DNA from: Paenibacillus dokdonensis
GTDB lineage: Bacteria; Bacillota; Bacilli; Paenibacillales; Paenibacillaceae
DNA: 64,000 nt
NCBI RefSeq assembly: GCF_004916975.1
Contig: NZ_STGQ01000001.1
Coordinates: 1,140,993 to 1,204,992 of the forward strand
Reading direction: 5' to 3'
A program made the position numbers and the translations under genes. The notes beneath the pieces were generated by a model. The model ran no database searches, was not told where the DNA came from, and worked only from the letters and a program-made list of their open reading frames with translations. Positions 53,272 to 60,680 of the stretch are shown piece after piece. Numbering within the stretch: the stretch's first letter is position 1; the number at the start of each line of letters is the position of its first letter.

Positions 53272-54039
53272 ATGTTAGTTGCGGAAAGATACGATAAAAT
53301 CGTGGGACTTGTGAATGAGCGGGGAAGTATCCGTGTATCCGAGCTCAGCGAGCTGTGCGGAGTAACCGAAGAGACGATCCGCCGCGATCTGGACCGCTTG
53401 GAGCAGCAGGGCAAGGTTCGCCGCAGCCATGGCGGTGCCGTCAGTGTTAAAGAGGCGCAGGCGGAAACACCTTATTTTGAGCGTGAAGTGATGCATCAGG
53501 AGGAGAAGAAGCGAATCGCGAGAGCGGCGGTTGCATTAATCGAGCCGTATGACCGGATTGCGCTGGATGCCAGCTCGACGGCTTGGTATATGGCATCTAT
53601 TCTGCCGGATATTCCACTTACGGTTTTGACCAATTCTATTAAGGTCGCGCTGGAGCTATCATCGAAGGAAAAGATAGAGGTAATCTCGACCGGGGGCAGC
53701 TTGGCTTCCAAATCCCTTTCTTATGTCGGGCCGATGGCTGAGCGGAGCCTGGAAGCCTATTATGTCGATAAAGCATTCGTATCCTGCAAAGGTGTTCATC
53801 CGGAGCGGGGGATCAGTGAATCGAACGAGCTGCAGGCGATGGTCAAGCATAAACTGATCAAGCAGGCCGCAAGCGTGTATATATTAGCCGATGCCAGTAA
53901 AATCGGGGTACAGGCCTTTACCCATGTTGCCGGATGGGAAGAGATTGATGTCGTGATTACGGACAGTCATATCAGTGCAGGAGATGCCAGGCTGCTGCGG
54001 GAGAAGGAGCTCAAACTCATCGTTGCCGAAGAAGTTTGA
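53272..54039 (+). CDS. rhaR: DeoR-family repressor, likely of rhamnose catabolism
   Basis: This 255-residue regulator has an N-terminal helix-turn-helix 'RVSELSELCGVTEETIRRDL' and 'RRSHGGAV', the DeoR hallmark. The C-terminal sugar-phosphate sensor domain shows 'IALDASSTAWYMA', 'TNSIKVALEL', 'STGG' and 'SCKGVHPERGISESNE'. B. subtilis RhaR (YulB), encoded beside rhaEW, is closely similar as far as I can recall. The effector is likely rhamnulose 1-phosphate. It has its own promoter and lies after lutC. Confidence 0.72.
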   Translation: MLVAERYDKIVGLVNERGSIRVSELSELCGVTEETIRRDLDRLEQQGKVRRSHGGAVSVKEAQAETPYFEREVMHQEEKKRIARAAVALIEPYDRIALDASSTAWYMASILPDIPLTVLTNSIKVALELSSKEKIEVISTGGSLASKSLSYVGPMAERSLEAYYVDKAFVSCKGVHPERGISESNELQAMVKHKLIKQAASVYILADASKIGVQAFTHVAGWEEIDVVITDSHISAGDARLLREKELKLIVAEEV

Positions 54040-54056
54040 GGAAGACTGGAGTAACT

Positions 54057-54099
54057 AAAAAGCCTCAGACATCCCTCGAAAGGATGTCTGAGGCTTTTA
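54057..54099. terminator. Bidirectional terminator between rhaR and ltaS
   Basis: AAAAGCCTCAGACATCC and its perfect complement enclose a 7-nt loop; A- and T-runs flank both sides. Confidence 0.9.
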
Positions 54100-54108
54100 T
54101 TGTGTTAA

Positions 54109-55983
54109 TTAGCGTTTTGGCAGAAGCTTGACGTATTCGTCGGAAAGCTTCATTTGAGCCAGATTATATTCATAATCCTTCTTATACTTGGTGAAATCGG
54201 TGACAGGTTCAAGCGTATCCAGATTGACAGCACTACCTTCTTCAAATGTTTTGCCCGGCACATACATAATCTCATTGTTAAAGAAAGAACCGGTTGGCAG
54301 ATAATAACGGCTGCCTACAATGTTATTGTCAATGTTGAGCAGATCATGTCCAAATGCGGTAAAATTCTCGTCTTTCAGCGAAATTCCCAGCAGGTTGGCA
54401 AGTGTAGGCATGATATCCACCTGGCCGCCGACCTGTTTCACATCTTGACCCTTTTCACCTGGAACATGAATCAGCAGCGGAATATTGAAGCGTGTGACGC
54501 GAGGATCATATTTAATGCCAAGCGCCTTGCTGACCATTTCCGGATCATTATCCTGCGGCTGAAGCCCGAAGTGGTCACCGTATATGACCAGCACGGTATC
54601 ATCGTACATGCCGTTCTGTTTCAGCTGGTCGATTAAGGTTCCGATCGCATAGTCCGTATAATTGACAGCAGCCAGGTAGCTGCCTAGCTGTGTATCTTTC
54701 AGGTTATCCGGTATTTTTATTTTCATGCGGTCTTCCGGTACTTTAAATGGAAAATGACTGGATACCGTGACGAACTGCGCATAAAACGGTTTTTTTTCTT
54801 GGTGAAGCTTGGATAATGTCTTGATCCCGAATTTGTACAATTCTTCATCAGAAGCACCAAATTCATTAAAGTGATCATTTTTATAATTTGGCTTATCGTA
54901 GTAGTGAGTGAAATTCAAAGCCGGATAGAGCTTGTTCCGATCCCAAAACTTGACATCGTTCACATGAAAGGTATCTGCCTCATAATTTTCTTTCTCCAAC
55001 AGCCGCGGCATACTCGGAAGCTCACGGTCGCCGTATCCGGTAGACATAGCAATCGCAGCCGTCGGATAGATGGAGGTATTGCTCATAAACTCCGCATCCG
55101 AGGTATTGCCCTGACCGATTTGCTGGAACACACGCGAAAAGTAAAAGCTGTCTTTTGCCAGGCTGTTCAGCACTGGCGTAAGCTCCTGATTATCGACAGA
55201 CAGGTGAATCGGGAAGTTCTGGAATGCCTCCATTTGAATCACAATGACGTTTTTGCCTTTGGCTGCACCAAAAAACTCGGGCTTGTCCTGCGGATTTTCT
55301 TGATATTTAAAGGTTTCTTCCTTCGAATTAATCTTGTCCACGGTTTCCTCGATATTGCCTGAGGCGACGATATCCGCTTCCTCTTTGGCTTTGATGCCCG
55401 CAGCGATCTGATAATTAAAGAAGCCTAGATGCTCGGCCTGCAGCACCTCATTGGCTATCGTACGATCCTGACGGATAAAGAAAATGGTCGCTGCGAGAGC
55501 GATAATTCCGATAACAGCTGGCCATCTTTTGCGCAGAGGTGTGGACATGCTCGGCTTCCGTTTCATAAGCTTGCCGCCAATCCAGACCACGGCGAGGATC
55601 ACCACATCAACGAAAAAGAGATAGTTGGCCGGTTCAATCGTGGATTGCACGCTGTCCTTGATCCCCGCGACCTGTTTGAGTTCGGACAGCGCCGTGTAGG
55701 TCGGCAAGGTGTTGAAGTGCTGAAAGTACAGGGCCGAAGCGAAAAAGATGAACGAGCACAGCAAATTGAAAATCCAATACACGATCCCCTTCGCTCTAGA
55801 GGGTGTCACAAGCTCGATCAGTGCAAGCAGCACAAGCACAGAGGCAGCATCCGCCGCAACCCGGCTCCACATGATTTCGCCGAAGAAAAAGTAGCGCAGA
55901 AGCAGCAGCTTCAGCAGCAAAAGAATAAAGATCCCGATGACGGGTGTCTTTGAATGTGATGAACGTATGGAAAAGTCTTTCAT
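54109..55983 (-). CDS. ltaS: Lipoteichoic acid synthase family sulfatase
   Basis: The gene starts at 55983, after AAAGGAG, giving 624 residues. There are five N-terminal membrane helices (to ~residue 175), then an extracellular sulfatase-like domain. 'GNTSDAEFMSNTSIYP' carries the catalytic Thr (about residue 293), and 'VIVIQMEAFQNFPI' and 'VIYGDHFGLQP' hold the metal ligands. LtaS polymerises glycerol phosphate from phosphatidylglycerol onto a glycolipid anchor. It could be a primase or stress paralogue, since bacilli have several. Confidence 0.88.
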   Translation of the reverse strand: MKDFSIRSSHSKTPVIGIFILLLLKLLLLRYFFFGEIMWSRVAADAASVLVLLALIELVTPSRAKGIVYWIFNLLCSFIFFASALYFQHFNTLPTYTALSELKQVAGIKDSVQSTIEPANYLFFVDVVILAVVWIGGKLMKRKPSMSTPLRKRWPAVIGIIALAATIFFIRQDRTIANEVLQAEHLGFFNYQIAAGIKAKEEADIVASGNIEETVDKINSKEETFKYQENPQDKPEFFGAAKGKNVIVIQMEAFQNFPIHLSVDNQELTPVLNSLAKDSFYFSRVFQQIGQGNTSDAEFMSNTSIYPTAAIAMSTGYGDRELPSMPRLLEKENYEADTFHVNDVKFWDRNKLYPALNFTHYYDKPNYKNDHFNEFGASDEELYKFGIKTLSKLHQEKKPFYAQFVTVSSHFPFKVPEDRMKIKIPDNLKDTQLGSYLAAVNYTDYAIGTLIDQLKQNGMYDDTVLVIYGDHFGLQPQDNDPEMVSKALGIKYDPRVTRFNIPLLIHVPGEKGQDVKQVGGQVDIMPTLANLLGISLKDENFTAFGHDLLNIDNNIVGSRYYLPTGSFFNNEIMYVPGKTFEEGSAVNLDTLEPVTDFTKYKKDYEYNLAQMKLSDEYVKLLPKR

Positions 55984-56099
55984 TCTGACTCCTTTCAAAC
56001 CATCTGTTAATTTTTTCCTGAAGTATTGCTATCCACTACTATATAAGTTTTTTTACACAATGAAAATACTAAATTAACATAGTTTTAACAATCTGTTAA

Positions 56100-56702
56100 T
56101 CATTTTTGGGACTCTGGACCACAAATACCATAAAAAAATACCTGGACCATCTCTTCAACAAGCTTTTCCTGATTGGCACTATACTGGGTTGACTCCAGCA
56201 GACGGTGGGAAGAGTCATTCAGCATATTTAGATATAAAATCACCGTTTCAATGGAGATGCCTTCCGAAATTTCTCTGCTCGCTTTGCTTTTGGTAATGAG
56301 CTCGACCATTATGGGGACGCCCCGTTCCTCATAATTTTGTTGTACGAAATCCCGTATTTCCGGATCATCCTTCATCAGCTCCGCAATTACAGATGGATGA
56401 AAGGTGTGGGAGGTTTGCTTCTTTTGGAAAATAATATACTCAATCTTTTCTTTCAATGATGAACTCCCGCGAACAACCTCTTCAAATTCGTCCATGTTCT
56501 TTTGAAAGTAATCCCGGAATACCTCACGGATCAAAGCTTCCTTGCTGCCAAAGTAATTATATATGGTCACCTGGGAGACTCCGGCTTCCCCGGCGATGTC
56601 TGCGATACGGATTTGCTTCACACTGCATGTTGAAAGCATCTTCAGCGTGTTCTCCTTGATTCTATCCTTAATCTCCAGAGCTCTCCGTTCAAAACCATTC
56701 AT
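56100..56702 (-). CDS. TetR-family transcriptional repressor
   Basis: This 200-residue protein has an N-terminal helix-turn-helix, 'IRIADIAGEAGVSQVTIYNY', ending in 'FGSKEALIREVF', typical of TetR proteins, and a helical ligand-binding C-terminal part. It is divergent from an ABC-2 exporter operon, with two 28-bp palindromes between them. It likely represses both directions until a ligand binds. Confidence 0.88.
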   Translation of the reverse strand: MNGFERRALEIKDRIKENTLKMLSTCSVKQIRIADIAGEAGVSQVTIYNYFGSKEALIREVFRDYFQKNMDEFEEVVRGSSSLKEKIEYIIFQKKQTSHTFHPSVIAELMKDDPEIRDFVQQNYEERGVPIMVELITKSKASREISEGISIETVILYLNMLNDSSHRLLESTQYSANQEKLVEEMVQVFFYGICGPESQK

Positions 56703-56742
56703 TTACCTGTCAACTCCATCTCACGGCACCGGCCGGCTAATA

Positions 56743-56840
56743 ATGAAATTATATCATAACGATATTTCATAATTCTATTGACGAGGTAATTCCTCCGGCG
56801 TATGATCTGGTCATGAAATATTTATCTTTATATATTTCAT
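56743..56840 (+). promoter_or_regulatory. Two 28-bp TetR operators bracketing the ABC operon promoter
   Basis: ATGAAAT...ATTTCAT at 56743-56770 and ATGAAATA...TATTTCAT at 56813-56840 each span 28 bp. Between them are TTGACG (56778-56783) and TATGAT (56801-56806) at 17-bp spacing, with the predicted start site on the second palindrome. This is a clear arrangement for repression by the divergent TetR protein. Confidence 0.78.
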
Positions 56841-56870
56841 AATTATGTTCCCAAGCGGGAGGCGCAGACC

Positions 56871-57755
56871 ATGCTTACAGTGTCTCATGTAACAAAGGTA
56901 TTTCCGGGTGGTAAAGGGATTTTTGATGTGTCGTTTACCGTTGAGAAAGGGGAAGTGTTCGGATTCCTCGGACCAAATGGTGCGGGTAAATCAACGACGA
57001 TCCGTCACATTATGGGCTTCATGAAACCAGAGAAGGGATACGTCCGGATTAAGGACTATGATACATGGAAGGATCAAGGTCAATTTCAAAAGCAGATTGG
57101 TTACTTGCCGGGAGAAATTGCTTTTATGGAGGGAATGACCGGGAGGTCTTTTCTGGATTTTATGTCGAGCTTGCGGGGAGGCGTGAATCAGCAGCGCAGA
57201 GCTGAACTCGTGAAAAGGCTGCAGTTCGATGACCGCACGCCCATTCGTAAAATGTCCAAGGGCATGAAGCAAAAGGTGGGGATCGTGGCTGCATTCATGC
57301 ATGAGCCTGAGGTTATTATTTTGGATGAGCCAACGTCTGGATTGGACCCGCTGATGCAAAAGGTGTTCATCGAGCTGGTTCTCGAGGAAAAGGCGAAAGG
57401 AACCACATTTTTGATGTCATCGCATAGTTTCCCCGAAATTGAACGTACCTGTGACCGGGCGGCCATCATTAAGGATGGAAGAATCATCGCCGTCAAAAAC
57501 ATTCATGAACTGCAGGCAGTTCAGCGGAAGCTGTTTGAGGTGACCTTTGAGAATGAAGCAGATCGGGATGCTTTTCTCGGAAGTGGTCTGAAGATCGACT
57601 CCTTTAAAGATAAACAGGTACGAGTCTCCGTTCAGGGGGATTATGACCGTTTCACGCAAGAGGCTGCCAAATACCGGATTCGGAGCATCGATGTGTTTAC
57701 GCTGAATCTGGAGGATATTTTTATGGACTACTACGACCGGGAAGGGAGAGACTGA
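56871..57755 (+). CDS. ABC transporter ATP-binding protein (ABC-2 exporter)
   Basis: This 294-residue protein has Walker A 'GPNGAGKST', a signature region 'MSKGMKQKVGIV', Walker B 'VIILDEPTSGLDP' and H-loop 'SSHSFPEIERT'. A ~75-residue C-terminal extension follows. It pairs with the permease one base downstream. Such TetR-controlled BcrA-like exporters often remove antimicrobial peptides or drugs; the substrate is not known here. Confidence 0.88.
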   Translation: MLTVSHVTKVFPGGKGIFDVSFTVEKGEVFGFLGPNGAGKSTTIRHIMGFMKPEKGYVRIKDYDTWKDQGQFQKQIGYLPGEIAFMEGMTGRSFLDFMSSLRGGVNQQRRAELVKRLQFDDRTPIRKMSKGMKQKVGIVAAFMHEPEVIILDEPTSGLDPLMQKVFIELVLEEKAKGTTFLMSSHSFPEIERTCDRAAIIKDGRIIAVKNIHELQAVQRKLFEVTFENEADRDAFLGSGLKIDSFKDKQVRVSVQGDYDRFTQEAAKYRIRSIDVFTLNLEDIFMDYYDREGRD

Positions 57756-57756
57756 C

Positions 57757-58569
57757 ATGAATATGCCTTTATACGGACAAATGCTGAAAAACCATATGCG
57801 GACGATGACGAGTTATGCGTTTGGATCAGCATTCTATATTTTGCTGATGTTCTGGATATACCCCAGCATGGCTACGCAATCAGAGAGCCTGAATGCCCTC
57901 ATTGAATCCATGCCCGAGGGACTTGGCAAGGCGTTCGGTCTGGAAAATGGCTTTGGGAGCATTGACGCATTCATTTCCGGCGAGTATTACGGGCTGCTGT
58001 TCGTTCTGATACTCTCTATATTCAGCATCATGACTTCCACCCAGCTCATGGCGCGCCTCGTTGATCAAGGATCGATGGGCTACCTGCTGTCTGCGCCTAC
58101 GACCCGTATTAAGGTAGCTGTAACGCAGGCCGCTGTTCTGCTTACAGGCTTGCTGATGATTACGTTGGTGACTACCTTGGCGGGATATGGAGGATATGCC
58201 TGGTTTATTGGAAACTTAAGCGATTTTGACTCCAACGGCTTTTTGCTGCTAAACCTCGGTGCGTTTCTGCTCTTTTTCGCCGTATGCGGCCTCAGCTTCC
58301 TCATCTCTGCCGTCTCGAATGATGAGAAAAAGGCACTGGGCATAGCGGGTATCGTGGTATTCGGCTTTTTCAGCTTGAACCTGGTGGGTAAAATCAGCGA
58401 TCAATTGTCATGGATGCAGCATATTTCCTTGTTTTCGCTCTTTAATCCTGCCGGTATTGTCAAAGGTACGGTGAGCTGGACTCCGGTTGTCATTATTTTG
58501 CTTGCCATCGGAATGGCTGGGTTTATTGCAGGAATAACTATATTCAGAAAAAGGAGCTTGCTGCTGTAA
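57757..58569 (+). CDS. ABC-2 type permease
   Basis: This 270-residue protein has six membrane helices and a long external loop after the first ('MATQSESLNALIESMPEGLG'), the pattern of ABC-2 permeases of the BcrB/NatB kind. It begins one base after the ATPase stop and is the last gene of the TetR-controlled operon. Confidence 0.85.
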   Translation: MNMPLYGQMLKNHMRTMTSYAFGSAFYILLMFWIYPSMATQSESLNALIESMPEGLGKAFGLENGFGSIDAFISGEYYGLLFVLILSIFSIMTSTQLMARLVDQGSMGYLLSAPTTRIKVAVTQAAVLLTGLLMITLVTTLAGYGGYAWFIGNLSDFDSNGFLLLNLGAFLLFFAVCGLSFLISAVSNDEKKALGIAGIVVFGFFSLNLVGKISDQLSWMQHISLFSLFNPAGIVKGTVSWTPVVIILLAIGMAGFIAGITIFRKRSLLL

Positions 58570-58616
58570 ATCAAGCTATACTAGGGAGCAGGAGAACTAT
58601 TGTACAGGAGGCCCCT

Positions 58617-59360
58617 ATGAAAGCACTCATTCTAGCCGCGGGTTATGCGACAAGGCTCTATCCGCTGACCCGTGACATGCCGAAATCCCTGCTCCCTTTA
58701 GGTGATGGAACCATTCTGGACTTGATCATACGGAAGATGGAAGTTGTGGCTTCTATTTCGGAAATCATCATTGTGTCCAATGCCAAATTTTATACAGCGT
58801 TTGAGGAATGGGCTAAATCCCGATCATTCCGCAAGGCCGTCAAGATCATCAATGATGGCTCTACGTCAGAGCATAACCGGCTGGGAGCCATCGGCGACAT
58901 TCAGTTTGCGATTGAAAACGAAGGAATTGAGGAAGATTTGCTGGTTGCCGCCGGTGATAACGTATTTACGTTTGATTTAACCTCGTATGTGGATTTTTTT
59001 CTGGAGCAGCAGAAGGACTGTATTCTTGTCCAGCGCTTACAGGATATCCAAGAGCTGAAAAGAGTAGGTGTGGTAGAGCTTGATGATTCGCAGCGGGTGT
59101 TGTCTTTTGAGGAAAAGCCCGAGTATCCCAAGACCGATATCGGGGTGTTTGCTGTCTACTTGTACAGGAAAGAGACACTGGCTTTATTCAGGGAATATTT
59201 GCTCGCGGGGCATCATTCGGACGCACCCGGGTATTTTCCCGAATGGTTGTCCCGTGTAAATGAGCTGAAGGCTTATTTCGCGGAGGGTGTCAGCTATGAT
59301 ATGGGCACTCATGAAGCTTACCAGAACCTGCAGGAGCTGGTGAAAAGCAAATGGTTATAG
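58617..59360 (+). CDS. Sugar nucleotidyltransferase (NTP_transferase family)
   Basis: This 247-residue protein opens with 'LILAAGYATRLYPLTRDMPK', the nucleotide-binding signature of sugar-1-phosphate nucleotidyltransferases; 'LLVAAGDNVF' is the metal-binding loop and 'FEEKP' the sugar-binding block. It is shorter than GalU or RmlA (about 290) and lacks the C-terminal extension. The product is unknown: dTDP-, CDP- or GDP-sugar, or a choline-type nucleotide. Strong ACAGGAGG ribosome site. Confidence 0.75.
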   Translation: MKALILAAGYATRLYPLTRDMPKSLLPLGDGTILDLIIRKMEVVASISEIIIVSNAKFYTAFEEWAKSRSFRKAVKIINDGSTSEHNRLGAIGDIQFAIENEGIEEDLLVAAGDNVFTFDLTSYVDFFLEQQKDCILVQRLQDIQELKRVGVVELDDSQRVLSFEEKPEYPKTDIGVFAVYLYRKETLALFREYLLAGHHSDAPGYFPEWLSRVNELKAYFAEGVSYDMGTHEAYQNLQELVKSKWL

Positions 59361-59454
59361 GCAAACAAATGTTCTTGTTTCGCACAGGGTGAAATGGTAC
59401 AATCAGGAATGAATTGATACATACCATTTTGGATGATAAAAAGGAGAATCTTCA

Positions 59455-59916
59455 ATGAATACGAAGCAGGAAAAGCTGGAAGCCTTCGCTGAACTTATCG
59501 GATTCACCGAGTCGCTGGAACGTTTATCAGAGGAGCAATGGTCAGGCCCGATTGCAGAAGAAAAATGGTCGCCGCGCGACATTATCAGCCACATCATGCT
59601 GTGGGACAAATACTTTCTGGAGCATGCAGTCCGTCCAATGGCCGAGCATCATCCGCTGACCCTGAAGAACCTGGATTTTGACGAATTCAACCGCAATGCG
59701 GCGGATTATGGGTTAACGCAGAGCCAGCCGTTTTTGATTGGCGAGACCGTGAAGATGCGCAGACAGCTGCTTGAACTTATGCAAAGCATTCCGGAGACTG
59801 AATACAGCCACAAGCATGGCGGGATCATGTCCATTGATGAGTATCTTGTGGATTTTTATGAGCATGACCGGCATCATATGGCACAGATCAACACATACAT
59901 AGCAGGTCTATCATGA
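59455..59916 (+). CDS. DinB-superfamily metal-binding protein
   Basis: This 153-residue four-helix-bundle protein has 'WSPRDIISHIMLWDKYF' and 'YEHDRHHMAQI', whose His residues form the typical DinB/YfiT metal triad. The family includes thiol-S-transferases using bacillithiol; others have unknown roles. It overlaps the following acetyltransferase gene by 4 nt. Confidence 0.75.
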   Translation: MNTKQEKLEAFAELIGFTESLERLSEEQWSGPIAEEKWSPRDIISHIMLWDKYFLEHAVRPMAEHHPLTLKNLDFDEFNRNAADYGLTQSQPFLIGETVKMRRQLLELMQSIPETEYSHKHGGIMSIDEYLVDFYEHDRHHMAQINTYIAGLS

Positions 59917-60449
59917 TTATATTCAGACAAGGGGAACTGGCAGTCAGATCCCTTACGGAAGAGGATGCAGCACTGCTTTTGAAATGGCTCAGTGATCCAC
60001 GTGTTCTGGAATTTTATGGAGGCCGTGACCGGCCTTATGATATGCAGCTGGTGATCGAGCATTTTTACCGGGAAGACAGTGATTCTGTCCGTAACATCGT
60101 TGTATACCAGGATGTGCCCATCGGGTATATCCAATATTATGAGATTGGGGCAGAGGAGCGGGTGCTCTACGGATATGAGGAGCCCCGGGAACGAATCTTC
60201 GGGATGGACCAGTTCATCGGTGAGCCCGGCTGCTGGAACCGGGGGATCGGTACAGCGCTGATTCAAGCGATGGTATCATACCTGCATGAGGAAATGCAGG
60301 CAGAGCGGATTGTGATGGATCCGCAGGCATGGAATCACCGTGCGATCCATGTATATGAGAAATGCGGTTTTGTGAAGAAAAAGCTGCTGCCGCAGCATGA
60401 ATGGCATGAAGGTGTTTACCGGGATTGCTGGCTGATTGAGCTGGTATGA
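59913..60449 (+). CDS. GNAT acetyltransferase (AAC(6')-like)
   Basis: This 178-residue GNAT protein shows 'MDQFIGEPGCWNRGIGTALI', the acetyl-CoA P-loop with R-G-I-G, and 'WNHRAIHVYEKCGFVKK' near the C-terminus, the arrangement of AAC(6')-Ib-type aminoglycoside acetyltransferases. Chromosomal relatives often have other substrates, so resistance is only a possibility. ATGA overlap with the DinB gene. Confidence 0.78.
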   Translation: MIIFRQGELAVRSLTEEDAALLLKWLSDPRVLEFYGGRDRPYDMQLVIEHFYREDSDSVRNIVVYQDVPIGYIQYYEIGAEERVLYGYEEPRERIFGMDQFIGEPGCWNRGIGTALIQAMVSYLHEEMQAERIVMDPQAWNHRAIHVYEKCGFVKKKLLPQHEWHEGVYRDCWLIELV

Positions 60450-60475
60450 AGCCGCCGAAGCAGGTTAAACACCAT

Positions 60476-60527
60476 AAAGGGTTGTTCCTAAAGGTCAGAT
60501 ATAATGACTTTGGAACGGCCCTTTTTT
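60476..60527 (+). terminator. Intrinsic terminator after the GNAT gene
   Basis: A long stem, AAGGG..GTTCC..GGTCA with TGACTT..GGAAC..CCCTT, is followed by TTTTTT. Confidence 0.8.
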
Positions 60528-60598
60528 ATAAGGTACTTTCCTTCCACGAATCAATCTGCCAGCCGGATCGCTGAAATGAATCCATTTTTAGGCGCCTG

Positions 60599-60631
60599 TT
60601 TAAGGTTCGGTTAAGTTTGGACTTTCATAAT
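60599..60631 (+). promoter_or_regulatory. Promoter with tandem TTAAG boxes (OmpR-type), copy 2
   Basis: TTTAAGGTTCGGTTAAG at 60599-60615 has TTAAG boxes 11 bp apart; the -10-like CATAAT (60626-60631) begins 10 nt later. It is a near copy of 47092-47124 and drives the GT39/GT2/galU genes. Confidence 0.65.
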
Positions 60632-60680
60632 AACCTCCATAAGGAATCCATACACCGAATAGGGAGACAGGAGGAAGCCC

